The translations under genes and the position numbers were made by a program. The notes under the pieces are model-generated. The model had not been told where the DNA came from. It ran no database searches and saw only the letters and a list, made by a program, of their open reading frames with translations. DNA of 64,000 bases from Tricholomella constricta (lineage: Eukaryota; Basidiomycota; Agaricomycetes; Agaricales; Lyophyllaceae), in assembly GCA_013368375.1 (NCBI GenBank), contig JAACJP010000012.1:248001-312000 (forward strand), written 5' to 3'. Of this stretch, positions 53,432 through 64,000 are shown piece after piece. Each line of letters begins with the position of its first letter. Position 1 is the first letter of the stretch.

Positions 53432-56400
53432 TCATGGATTTGGCTCTTTCCGACCTTCTATATTTGAGAGTTCTTCGTCCAACACCTCTGTGATATTCCG
53501 TATTGGTTCTCCTTTGATGACTTTCTTGACTTCGTCAGAATCCAAGGTCTCATGCTCTACGAGGGCACGTGCGAGCTGCTCAAAGTCGGTTAGGATATCT
53601 CGGAGAATAAGGATGATATTCTTACCCGATGAAGTTCTTCAAGTTTTTCGGTCAGCAGGGCGGTTGCACGGGCCTCGCCACCTCGCACAATTCTGTGAAA
53701 CAGATGCATCAGTGATCCGTCAATTGACTGTGTGACCCGGTGGGGGACACCGTACCAGGCCCAGGGATATATAACACTTACTTCGTAACTTCCTCTTCAA
53801 TCTGTTCCTTTCTCCGTGGACTCAGATCATCATCCCGGTCGTCATAAAACACGGGGCCCAATTTCGAAAATCCCCATTGCTGATCAGATAAGGAATGAGA
53901 TTGGCGACAAAAGCGTCATGTGATCTCGCGTACCTTCACCATAGACCGTGCCGTTCTAGTAGCACTCCTGATGTCCGAGCTTGCCCCACTGGTGACGTTT
54001 TCAGAACCGTAAACTATGGAAAAGGGTGCGATGAGGGAGCGTCGCGATATGTCCATGAAAGCACCTACTCAATTCCTCGGCGACACGGCCTCCCATGGAA
54101 ACATCAATCCCTGCAAGGTATTCCTTGAGACTGACCGAACTACGATCGTCCTCGGGAAGCAACGATGTCTAACGCGGCGTAATTAATACACACGCTACAA
54201 AGACTATCAAAATGACGCACATAACCAAGGGCATGGCCACGCGGGACGCAGGTGACCTTGTGCAAAGGCATTGCTCCATCCGTGTATAATGCAACTAGAG
54301 CATGTCCTCCCTGAAAAAATCAGTGTATGCCAAGCAAATAGGCTTAAGATATACAAACCTCGTGATACGCAGTTGCAAGCTTTGCATCGTGACCAATGTA
54401 GTGGCTTTTGCGTTCAGCCCCCATTAAAATCCGATCCTTGTAAGAGTAAGTATAGCAATAAGAGAAATTGTCAGTATCGACCACACCTTTGCCCATTCAA
54501 AGTGCTTCAATGTCACCTCGGTGGCGCGTTCCTTTGATGCTTGGATGGCGGCTTGACTAGAGGGGCGGTCTTACCACTGGATAAAAGCAGAAAATCATGA
54601 TCAGACTTACTTGACCATATTTTGCAGATCGGCCCCTGAAAATCCTGGTGTTCCGCGTGCAAGAACCTTGGGGTCAACGTCTGACATGATCAAGGGATAC
54701 AAGTTTTTTCGTCAGCGGACGCCTTGTGGGTATGTGAAGTACTTACCAGTACCCGTGGTGACACCCTGCATGTGATGCTTCAAAATCTGCACACGACCGC
54801 GGACGTCAGGCAGAGGAACGGCAATAATCCTATCAAATCGGCCAGGTCGCACGAGTGCTCTGCAATCGAGAGTAAGCTAATGCCGAAAACGATCTATATA
54901 ACTCACTGGTCCAAGCTCTCCGGAAAATTGGTAGCCGCAATGACAATAACACCTTCACTTTGCTGGAAGCCATCCATCTCCACCAAAAGTTGGTTGAGAG
55001 TTTGCTTCATGTACTGCTGATCGCGACTGCTCCGCTTCCCTCCAACAGCATCGAGTTCATCGATAAAAATGATTGCCGGCTCCTTCTTGCGGGCAGCGGC
55101 GAACAGTTCCCGAACGCGTTTGGCACCGACGCCAACGAACATTTCCTCAAAATCGGATCTACCAACATGTTAAAGAAAGCGAGATTCAATAAAGATAAGA
55201 CATACCCAGAGGCGAAGAAAAATGGGACACCTGCTTCCCCGGCGACTGCACGAGCCAACATTGTTTTACCCGTTCCCGGTGGCCTGGAGACATGTTTAAA
55301 TGTTTGAAGATGCGATCTGGTCATTGAACTGACCCAGTTAGTAACACTCCTTTAGGCAGTTTACCACCCAGAGTAGCAAATGCCGTTGGGTCCTTGAGGA
55401 ACTGAACGACATCGTGAAGTTCCTTATAGTATGCTGATTTAACGACGGGGAGACGCACAGGCGTAGTAAATACGCACCTCTTTGGCCTCGTCAACGCCAT
55501 GGACATCAGTAAACTTGACTGTCTTTCCTTCAGCGGGCTCAAATTGGGATTGACGGGGTCCCGCTTTCATGAAACCAGTATTTTCGAAGAATACTGAGAG
55601 GATCACGAGGAAGACTGGCAGTTGAAAAGATGTGTCAGAGTGAAGATATACAAGAATGGAAACGAGCGCACAGAATGAGCCAACGAGAACCAGTGCTACA
55701 AATCTGATGATTCTAGGGATCCATGAGCCTTTCCCTGTAGGTTTTCTCGTAAATGCGCGTGTATCAAGTTATAAAGTTGTGAAAGAAACATACGTTCCAC
55801 TATGGACACCTGAATCGGAGCGGCAGAGCCACCTGATTCATAAGCCGCCTGCAGCTTCTGCATATCCGCATTCGAGGCCCCAGATTGCGATCCGACAGGT
55901 TCACCTTGGCCTTGGAGGACGGCCTGAGCGATTTGTTGACTGGAAGTCAGCGGTGTGGACGCAGCGGTTTCTCCCACTACGGCGGCATTGGAAGACTCCG
56001 GCGATGCTGGAATAACTGTCGAAGCCTCGGGCGAAATGGATTTCGAAATTGTTGATGACTCGGAGTTCAGGACCTGCATGGTGGGAGGTATGACTGGTGA
56101 TGACTGAAGAAGGCTGTCCCGTCGGCGGACGGCGGGGTTGATAGACGACTTTTGACCAGTGTGAATGAGAGCGGTGAGGTATATCTGGAATGCAGGCGCG
56201 GAGTGAAGCAACGGAGAAGTATTATCCTTACATTGGCCTGGATGAGATGATTGGCCATACGAAGAGAGGTGCAACTCACGAATTCGCACATTCGTTCCCA
56301 ACGGCTTATAATAAGGTCGTACGATGATTTAAGCTTCGTATCCGCCAGCGCCTGGAACAACGCGAGCTGCTTGGAGACATCATGCGGGTTGACGTTGGCT

Positions 56401-56713
56401 TCCGCCTCAAGCCGAGTGATGTGCGCAACAACCAGAGGTGACGGGGTTTGTATGGGTTGCGAACGAGAAAAGATAGATCCTATGCTGAGTGTACGGCGAG
56501 AGTAGGGTGCGAGAGAGAGAATGGAGGGTGGAGATCGTTGGAGGTGAAAGGGAAGGAAAGTGGCCTTCGTGGCGGTTGAAATGTGTCGGGAGTACAATGA
56601 AGGTGCTGTTCTTGTTACTGGGCGCGCGGCGAACCGCAACGCCTCGAGAAACTGGACAGAGCTGGTTAGAAAAGGGAGATTTACAAGGTCGAAGCAGCAC
56701 TTACCACCAGCAT
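53432..56713 (-). CDS. YME1: Mitochondrial i-AAA protease YME1-like (FtsH family)
   Basis: The first coding exon is only nine bases (56713-56705, Met-Leu-Val), followed by 56651-56280, 56226-55794, an exon from 55734, and many short exons to the TGA at 53432. Not all later junctions were fixed. An Arg/Ser-rich mitochondrial presequence is followed by a conserved N-domain ([19 protein letters not shown]) and a hydrophobic anchor ([18 protein letters not shown]). The AAA module has [30 protein letters not shown] and [10 protein letters not shown]. The M41 zinc protease motif HEGGHA is split by an intron after His-Glu. The C-terminus ends [14 protein letters not shown]. It degrades misfolded inner-membrane proteins on the intermembrane-space side. 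Confidence 0.92.
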
Positions 56714-56784
56714 TCCCGATGGACGTGAAGAAAAAGTTGCCAGCCTATTTAATGGCGGCACGTGCTTTCTGAATCACTACCACC
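56714..56784. promoter_or_regulatory. Shared divergent promoter, YME1 and CCNDBP1-like
   Basis: Only 71 bp lie between the two start codons, so the transcripts must share or overlap promoter elements. A TATTTAA-like A/T run occurs at 56745-56755. Confidence 0.4.
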
Positions 56785-58004
56785 ATGACTTCGCCACAAC
56801 AACTCGGTAAGCATCCTTGCCCGCGTCCTAGTCTCGCCTTTATCCCATTCTGCAGTCATCGCATCCCTCAATGTCGCTCTTGAGACCTGCTCAGCCGCAC
56901 TCCATGTCACTCCCACTGTTGAGCACCACTCGGATAGCCCAGATCTCTCAGTTCTGCGCAACGACTTCACGTCCATACTCTCGCTTCTCCACGGATCCAC
57001 GACAAAATTATCCCTGGCGCTGAATCCAGCTTCTCCAACCTACTCCGCTTCTCTCACTCCACTCAAGGACATTTCTGAGCAGATCTCGGCCGTGTCCCAT
57101 TGCGTTCGTCTGCTTGATCACAACCACGGTCTTTCTCTGAATCAAGAATTCACCTCGGTCGCAAACGATGTCATACAATCCGTGAGATCTCTTCTCCAGA
57201 CGTTTCTCGATATCGAGACAAGTGGAAACCGTACAAGTACTGGCAAGGCCGGCGACAAGTATATGATCAGGATCGGTACTGTACACGAAATCATTAACAA
57301 TGCCCGATCCGGTCTATCCAAGGACAACCTTGCCTCCGTACAAAAGAAATTGGCTCAGGATCATGATTCCTTGGAAGATGGGCTGCAAGAGGTTGGCGAG
57401 ATGGTCACCGACCATGGGTCAGCAATCGAATCCGCGGATGGTGATGGATGGGACGATGATGGATGGGGAGAACTTGGCATGGATTCTAGAAGGCGAATGG
57501 ACAGCGACGAACTTGAGCGAGCGAAGAAGGTATTTACCTATCACCAGGGTGTTTGTTGTTTGCCCGTCTCATCTGTTGCAGGTTCATGCGATTCTTCGAT
57601 TGTCCACTCTATTACACAAACGCATCATGAAAGATATCCTATCGCCTCCACCACACTATCCTTCTAAGTTGCCATCCACCACCGTTCAAAATCTGGATTC
57701 TCTTCCTCGACAGTCGTCAGCGCTGCTAGTTGCTTCTGATGACTTGGTGTCTACACTTTACACCCCCCAGAATCCTTCCAATGTCCTCACAGAACTGGCT
57801 TCATTCACCGAGGTCATCAATAATCTACGATCGACACTTCTGCTTCTCCTTCAAGAGCCTACTCTAGTGGAACACATAGAGGCGATGACCTTGCAGGGCA
57901 CTAGTGTCCCCTTGAAAGACCCGAAGAAATGGTTCGAGTCCTGTTTCGTCCAAATACAAAAGGCTATGGAGAATTTGGAATCTACACTGAATATAGACCG
58001 ATGA
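56785..58004 (+). CDS. Cyclin-D1-binding protein 1-like (GCIP family), 372 aa
   Basis: Exons 56785-56806, 56856-57529 and 57582-58004 give 373 codons. The protein is almost wholly helical: LVIASLNVALETCSAALHV, LKDISEQISAVSHCVRLLDH, then an acidic loop rich in Asp, Gly and Trp (GDGWDDDGWGELG) before a second helical half (VHAILRLSTLLHKRIMKDIL, LASFTEVINNLRSTLLLLLQ, WFESCFVQIQKAMENLESTL). This order matches the CCNDBP1/GCIP family, whose function in fungi is not established. The first exon encodes only seven residues. It is head-to-head with YME1. Confidence 0.78.
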
Positions 58005-58818
58005 TCGCTCGCCTCATTGCCTTGACAGGCTCGACCAGGGTGTCGTCGATCCTCGACGACACGTCTGTTCCACCAATATACACTAGCATTGCAACCGCGC
58101 CAGTGCTGCCGACTTTGAGGCTCCTACACAATCTTGGTGCGTAGATAGCACATCGAGCCGCATGTACTTGGCACGGATTGTGATATCCGTGCTGGACGAG
58201 TCAGTACCAGGGCTTGAGGTATTCAACTGCCACTCCAGCTTGCTCCAGTTATCTCTCAACTTTCCACATGGCAAGGTTTTCAGTGAGTCGTTCCATTTGT
58301 AGTTCCGAATGTTAACCCCGATAAAAGTCTAACCTCTTATACTTGCCGGCGGGAGATCCCTGCCCATGTCATTTCACCGAAACCTCCTTCCTGAAAGAAC
58401 TTCTGTTCATCTTTTGACCCTACCTACGACCCACCCCTTCGGCGAGATCCACCCCCAGATAATGACCGGATGAGTACTACCTGACGAATTTATCCAGAAC
58501 TGGATTTTCTGGAATGTGCGCGCAGCAAACCTTGCGCTGTGAATTTTCCGAGTCGATGTCTTGGACATTTTGCGAGCTGTCAGCGTCGATCACTCGAGAA
58601 CTGGTGTCCATCGTACTGTTAAGCACGCTGAGCTGAAATACATGTTGTTCATCATGGCCGCCAGATTGGCATGCCACCTTTGATTGAACGATACTTCTGC
58701 CGTCATATGCACGAATAGTATGCAGATTTGGTTATTAGGATATAAGTAAGTCGGTGTTCCACGGGACAGGTATTCCAATGAGAAAAGATATCGCCGTCTG
58801 AACGAACGTATGGACATG
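58005..58818. other. Intergenic, 814 bp, convergent genes
   Basis: It lies between the stops of the CCNDBP1-like gene (plus) and the next minus-strand gene. It should contain both 3' UTRs. Short frames such as 58083-58274 and 58590-58829 on the minus strand show no motifs and no plausible splice partners. Confidence 0.5.
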
Positions 58819-60271
58819 TCATCTTCCATTGGGCTGATCGTTCATTTCACCCTCCTCTCTCTCCCCTGTCTCACCCCAGTTCCTGCCGTCCGCCCATCCC
58901 TGTTCCTTCGCTTTCCTTCTCTCTCGTTCCCAGAGTTCTCTCCATTTAGCCGCTAAGAAATTTGGATAGAGCGCAGAGCTTTGTTCAACCCTAAGTCTCT
59001 CTTCGAAGCGTCCAATCTTGTCTGATTGCGCTTGCAGGTCGAATGACGCTGTCTGTGAAAAGTGACATCAGGAAAGCTGGAGCGCATCAGAATTACCGAC
59101 TCGCCATCTCAGCTAAACGCTTGGCTCTCGCCTCATCCCGCATCTTGTTGAGCTCCTTCCGCCTCTCCTCATCTTTCTCTCGTCGGCTTAATCCTGACCG
59201 TGGAGTGCTCCCACCAGCCTTAAAGATAGACAAGTTAATACTTGAATTGCATCCGTGAAACAAAACGTACCGGTTTAAAGAGTTCATTGTACACATTGGC
59301 ATTCCTGAGATCGAAATCGGCATTACCTAGGGTTGCGGGAGTTTTCCTTGCCCCATATGCGGGAGGCTTGGCGGCTTCGGGTATGGGCACCGCAAGTTTG
59401 GCAGAAGCTGCGGCAGATGGAGCCTTTGCAGACGAAGTGGATCCAAATGCCGTTCCAGGGGGCTTATTCTTCTTGATTGTTGGAAATTTGCGTTTCTTGG
59501 GCGGCGGGGATGATGGCTCCCTGGGTTGCGAAGGGCTACGCGTATCTGGTCTAGTATTCATGTCACCGACGACATCGATGGCGGCGTCCTCCGCTTTTGA
59601 GCTCGCTCGCGATCGTTTCGTCCCTGCAGCTTGGCTCACTTCTGTAGAGTTGGGCTGTAGTCTCCCATGAAGAGCCTTCCGTTCCTCCTTTGTCAGAGCA
59701 TCCCCATCTTTGGAGGCTTTAGCTTTCCCCCCCTTCGCTTTCACTTTCGCAGTTAGTTTCGACTGGCGTTTGACCTCGTTGACGAAATCCTCGTCGTCGT
59801 CTCCGGAAGCGGCCCCCATACGGTAATCCTCATCAGAATTGACGTCCACATGAATACGTTTCTTTTTGGGGGGTGGAGGCCCGTCTCTGGCTTTGTGCTT
59901 CTTCAAACGAAAAGTGGACAACGAAGATTCCGGAAGATGATGCTCGGGTGCAATATGCGTGGCGCGCTCACGCTCAAAGTCGGAGTCGCCCTCCACCGTG
60001 TGAGACCGTCCCCGAAGACTGGAGGTTCCAGGCGGAGAGCTCAGAGCAGCGGTAGATTGTCTTTGGTCATGATCGTCGTCTTCCTCATCTGAGACTACGG
60101 CAAGGCGGCGCTTGGTGACTTTCCGTCGACGAGATGAAGGCTCAGCCGTTGAGGACTAGTATGAAAGTATAAGCAGCTTGCACCACCGTTGAGGGTTTCT
60201 GCGTTCTGGGATACCTGCGGATTTGATTCCAGCTCGGCGGCTTTCGCAGGGAGCTTGATACGAAGCGACAT
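58819..60271 (-). CDS. Probable nuclear low-complexity protein (429 aa), unknown function
   Basis: Exons 60271-60215, 60155-59271, 59218-59101 and 59048-58819 give 430 codons. The start MSLRIKLPAKAAEL is followed by alternating basic and acidic runs (SSRRRKVTKRRLAVVSDEEDDD, PPPPKKKRIHVDV), typical of chromatin-associated proteins with nuclear signals. A short ordered patch (LGNADFDLRNANVYNELFKP) precedes a Lys/Arg/Glu helix (SRREKDEERRKELNKMRDE) and a C-terminal segment (KIGRFEERLRVEQ, YPNFLAAKWRELWERE). I do not recognise the family. A chromatin-remodeller subunit is possible but not shown. Confidence 0.72.
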
Positions 60272-60357
60272 TGAGGTCGACGTAGAGAACGATGACACTT
60301 TGTTTATTTCGAGGCAAATGTGGTATACAGAGCACGACATGTACAAATACAGGACTT

Positions 60358-61715
60358 TTACGAATCAGAGGGAAACTCTTTGTAGAACTTCATCACGTCT
60401 TGCACATCGTCCCGGCTTCCCAGGAACACTGGGCATCGTTCGTGGATGGTCTTGGGAACAATGTCAAGGATTCGTTTTGTGCCTGTGGTCGCGATGCCTC
60501 CCGCCTTCGAGAGTGGCATCAGATGGAAGTTACAAATGGATTGCGCACTACGCACCTGCTCGATCAAGAAGGCCATGGGAAATGCCTCGTACAATAATCT
60601 CAGCTTTCCGCTCTTACTCTTCTTGTCGCTCGGGTATCCAAATATTCCGCCGTAAAGCAGCGTGCGATGGACATCGGCGACCATGGAGCCGATGTAACGG
60701 GCGCTGTACGGTGTTTTCGGTGGTGCGGGGTATTTAATGGATTTCAGGTATGCAGCGACTGGTGCATGGAAGTACATTGAGTTGCCCTCATTGAAGGAGT
60801 AGATCTTGCCACGGGTTGGGATTTTAATCTTTCCGGTGAGAATATATGTCAGATTCGGGCAAGGTCTGGAAGTGGAGTAACGCATACATTGGGATGAGTA
60901 AGGATGAACTCTCCGAGAGACGCATCGAGAGTGTAACCATTTACACCTTGACCAGTGGATAGTACCAAATTTGCGGAGGATCCGTACCTTGGCCGACAAT
61001 TAAACTTCTGGGAAAAGAGACCAAAGATGTTATTATCGCAACTCACATGGTATATCCAGCTGCAACCATTTCGCTTCCAGGTCGCAAAACATCCTCGACG
61101 GTTCCTTTGGAATCAGGTCTCTGTATGTTTCATACAGCGATGAGCAAGCATTCTGGTGAGATGCGCGAGTGAAATACTCACCACTCTGTAAATCCCAAAG
61201 ATGGTACCGATGTTAACACCGGCATCTATATTGCTGCTACCATCCAAAGGGTCAAAGACAACACAGTAGGTGCCTCGGTTTCTTTCCTCGATGATGATAG
61301 CTTCGTCAAGCTCTTCCGAGACGAGCACTGCAGTCTTTCCTGAAGCGCGGAGGGCATTCACCATGATATCGTTCGACAGAACGTCCAGCTTTTTCTGCTC
61401 CTCTCCCTGAACATTGGTCTCCCCAGCAAGACCCACACTACACATCGAGCTCGTATTGAGTCATGAGACTGACGTCAACATCGACTTACAGGTTGATCAG
61501 TCTTGCTTTTCGGACGTTGGTTGCAATGAATTTGGAAGTGACTTGGATAGCGGTCAACAAAAGCGTCAAATCTCCCGTCGCAGACGCGCCCAATCTAAGC
61601 TGATCGGAGAGAACATGGCTGAGAGGACGATGTTAGTCGGCTCCTAGCATGGCTTTGGTGAAACAAACCGAGTTAGAGTGATCAAATCGACATTGGGGGG
61701 CTCTTCTGCAGCCAT
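60358..61715 (-). CDS. FBP1: Fructose-1,6-bisphosphatase (341 aa)
   Basis: Exons 61715-61669, 61618-61490, 61437-61182, 61120-61047, 60987-60888, 60828-60556 and 60504-60358 give 342 codons. Signature motifs are [24 protein letters not shown] (metal-binding loop), [40 protein letters not shown] (substrate site) and [16 protein letters not shown]. The enzyme removes the 1-phosphate of fructose 1,6-bisphosphate in gluconeogenesis. Length matches fungal FBPases (about 340-350). The N-terminus [16 protein letters not shown] lacks the usual Pro-containing catabolite degron of yeast Fbp1 at position 2, since Ala follows Met here. It is transcribed in the same direction as the C2H2 gene to its right. 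Confidence 0.95.
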
Positions 61716-62118
61716 ATCTGGATCGATGGAGTAGAGATGAAGTCGTGGGCTGAGAAGATATTTATGAAGGCGGACTAAGTCGGACGGTGCACGGAAAGCA
61801 GCTGTCCCGTTTCTTGTTTGGGGGAATAGATTACTTCTGGCATTTCACGTGCGCGTGCCGGATCTTGCTTAACCCAATCTTATCTAACAGCTTCCTGGCC
61901 CGCTTGGCCCGTTTGCCCCGGCTCTACCTCTTGAAGAATTCATTCTCAACCCTTCCAACATGTCATGAGTGTCATTTAAAGTCCTACAGACATATTCACC
62001 TTCTGTCAACGCCTGCTGTTTTAGTTGCTGTGCCCCAAAAAAGATTGTAAGTAATACTAATAGTCAGTGAAATCATGAACAACGAAATAAATTAGATATT
62101 GTTTGATAGTGCGTTAAA
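61716..62118. other. Intergenic, 403 bp (FBP1 promoter)
   Basis: It lies between the FBP1 start and the stop of the C2H2 gene, both minus strand. It should contain the FBP1 promoter and the C2H2 3' UTR. No coding signal or clear carbon-response site was recognised. Confidence 0.45.
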
Positions 62119-64000
62119 TCATCGCTTCCTTTTCGTACCAGCCACGGGCGAGTCCTTGCCCTTTCGCGTCCGCAGGGGTGCAGGGAAAGCGTCGCTGTCC
62201 TCGTCTTCGTCGACCAGCCGCCGCCCATCCTTATCCGCGGTCCGAATGTCTCCTATGCCCAGACCTCTAATTCCACTCGTGTTGGGGCCAATCATCTCAG
62301 GGCCGTCAATCTCCTGCCCGGAACCCGATTGTGCGTCGTCGTCGTCGTCCTCATCATCGGCATATACGCGCGACTGCGCTTGCGCAATCGCAGCCGCAAT
62401 TTCCGCACTGATGCTAGCCACCCGAACTTCCAAGGGCTCATCCTGGAGCGCACCGCCCGCTGCCGGGAGGATGGCGTTCCCGCCAGCTTGAAATAGTGCA
62501 GAAATTGTCCGAACCGATTCTGCCAGGTCTTGGTCGTCATCCTCTTCTTCGTTTATTCTCCGTTTTTTTCCCTTAAAGTTGTATTTCCTGCGGTAAGAAA
62601 TCGTTGAGATTGAAGGATTAACACATGTGGTATGCAAATTAATAAGAACGAAAACTGACACATTCGGATCTGGTTCCCATGATGGATCATGGGTACGCAT
62701 ATGTGTCGTTAGCGTTGTCCGCCTGGTGAACGTCTTCTCGCATGTTGGGTCCTCACACTTGTATGGGCGTTTTCCTGTATGTGTTCTTCGATGTCGCGCA
62801 AGGCTACTTGAATCACCAAAAGTCTTGCCACATCCTGGGTATTCGCAACAATGTGGCTTCTCGCCCGTATGTACTCGTGCATGAACCTGAAGTGCTGATC
62901 GCTGATATACAAAAATTAAAAGAGTGATGTGCCGAAAAATAACGGTGGATTACCTGGATAAATGTCTTACCGCAGCCCTCATGGCTGCAGACAAACGGTC
63001 GTTCGCCCGTGTGGATTCGCATATGGCGAGCGAGATCGCTCCGACGAGTAAAGGATTTATGACACTGGTCTTGTTCGCATGCATGGACATGAGGGCCTTT
63101 ATCCTTGTCCTTTAGCTTCTTGGGAGACTTCTTTAGTAGCCCATTGGCTGGGAGAGGTATTGTAGATGTTGACGCAACAGGTTGAGACCCTGATGCGCGA
63201 TTTAAGGATACCAGGTTGGGCGTCGTTGTTTGATTAAGGTGAGTTTCAGAATCCGCAATTTGATGGACATGGGATACCACTGGCGAGGCATCAGGTGTCG
63301 AAATTCCATTTCCATGTCCATGCTCAGGACCAGGTTCGAATTGGGCAGAGAGTTGATTCAAGATGTCGTTGATGTCAGAGAATTCCCCGGGTACGGGAGG
63401 AGGACTTCTGGGGGGCGTACCTGGTCGCGCCCGTGAGTTAGCGGGGTTCGTGTGTGGCTCTCCGTTGCCGTTGATAGTGAGATCTTCATGGTCACTTTCA
63501 CTGTCGCGATCGGTAAACAGGTAATCTGAACCTTCTGATCCGCTCCTGGCTTCCCCTCTTCTCCTCGTCCTGTGAGGCAATCCAGAAGCCTCGCCCGCGG
63601 TAAGTGAGTGGAATGCGGGGGCAGTCCTCGTCGTCCTCTGCTCCTTGCCAGATATCGCAGCCTCGCGTTGCCGCGCGTACTCGGGATCTTTTGCGGCAAG
63701 CTCTTCGGCCACGCGTTCGTTCTCTGCAGCTTGGGCATGGGCAGCTTGAAGCACGGCTGCAAGGCCACTTAGATTGAGACCGAACCCAACAATGTTATCG
63801 CCGGACATTTGGTGATCGGTCCCAACGCCGCCATTGGGCCCCAAGGACATATTAGCTTGCTGTTGCTGAGCAGCGGCGCTGAGGAGGGCAGCAGAGGCAG
63901 CAGAGGCGTTCTGATTGAGCAAAGTCGCGATTTCGCGTTCGAGCATTTCAACAGAGAAGGCCTCTGAGGGTGCGAGGTGTGACGAGTGGGCGGCACCAGA
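62119..64000 (-). CDS. C2H2 zinc-finger transcription factor, 5' end beyond window
   Basis: Exons are 64000(partial)-62954, 62901-62660 and 62587-62119. The frame is open to the window edge, so the true start may lie outside, although a Met at 63946 is possible. A Gln/Ala/Ser-rich N-terminus and disordered middle precede four tandem C2H2 fingers: [12 protein letters not shown]...H-x3-[29 protein letters not shown] and [14 protein letters not shown], joined by TGERP/TGEKP-type linkers. An acidic/Ser tail ends GTKRKR, a likely nuclear signal. It is a sequence-specific DNA-binding regulator. The target is unknown. An intron falls within finger 2. Confidence 0.88.

Noticed and set aside
56221..56280. 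A 6-nt micro-exon GCCAAT in YME1
   Set aside because: Extending the intron to TGTAAG gives [19 protein letters not shown], which fits the family, so the micro-exon is not needed.

Overview
The window is nuclear DNA of a basidiomycete fungus, most likely an Agaricomycete. The evidence is many short (about 50 nt) GT-AG introns, very small exons, a fungal beta-1,3-glucan synthase, a basidiomycete-type gene set (DENR/TMA22, UPF0658 Golgi protein, PTC7, DPP III, XPD, YME1, FBP1), and two retrotransposons of kinds common in mushrooms. Gene models were built by hand from splice signals. For every multi-exon gene except the YME1-like one (only partly resolved), the exon lengths I give sum to whole codons and end at a stop or, for the last gene, at the window edge.

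Region 1-17.1 kb is a nested transposon. The outer element (241-17125) is a Ngaro-like tyrosine-recombinase retrotransposon. It has split direct repeats (A1 ... B1-A2-B2) and encodes a Gag-like protein with three zinc motifs, an RT-RNase H and a tyrosine recombinase. Its gag is interrupted by a 10.6-kb Ty3/gypsy chromovirus (2777-13387, minus strand) flanked by a 5-bp CTGCC duplication. The gypsy LTRs look identical by eye except for an 18-bp terminal duplication, so the insertion is recent. The gypsy element has a long gag, a textbook -1 frameshift signal, a pol with two tandem retropepsin domains, RT, RNase H, integrase and chromodomain. Between pol and the 3' LTR, on the opposite strand, it carries a complete three-exon gene for a 635-aa protein with a Zn2Cys6-spaced cysteine cluster, a coiled coil and a C-terminal basic signal. 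This antisense cargo gene is the most unusual thing in the window.

Region 17.2-64 kb is compact, gene-dense host chromosome. In order: an unknown gene (-), DENR/TMA22 (+), SWIM-domain ATP-dependent DNA ligase (-), UPF0658 membrane protein (+), PAP2 phosphatase (+), DNAJC9-like (+), FHIP/RAI16-like (-), FKS1 glucan synthase (-), LRR-like unknown (+), PTC7 phosphatase (+), dipeptidyl peptidase III (-), FAD monooxygenase (+), mitochondrial TPR-like protein (-), a secreted GH5 mannanase-like protein that has lost its catalytic residues (+), XPD/RAD3 helicase (+), a small Cys-rich protein (-), a gene-poor 1.8 kb, YME1 i-AAA protease (-), cyclin-D1-binding-protein-1-like (+), a nuclear low-complexity protein (-), fructose-1,6-bisphosphatase (-), and the 3' part of a C2H2 zinc-finger gene that runs off the right edge.

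Most neighbours are functionally unrelated housekeeping genes, often head-to-head with 70-220 bp between start codons. No CRISPR, tRNA or rRNA was seen.
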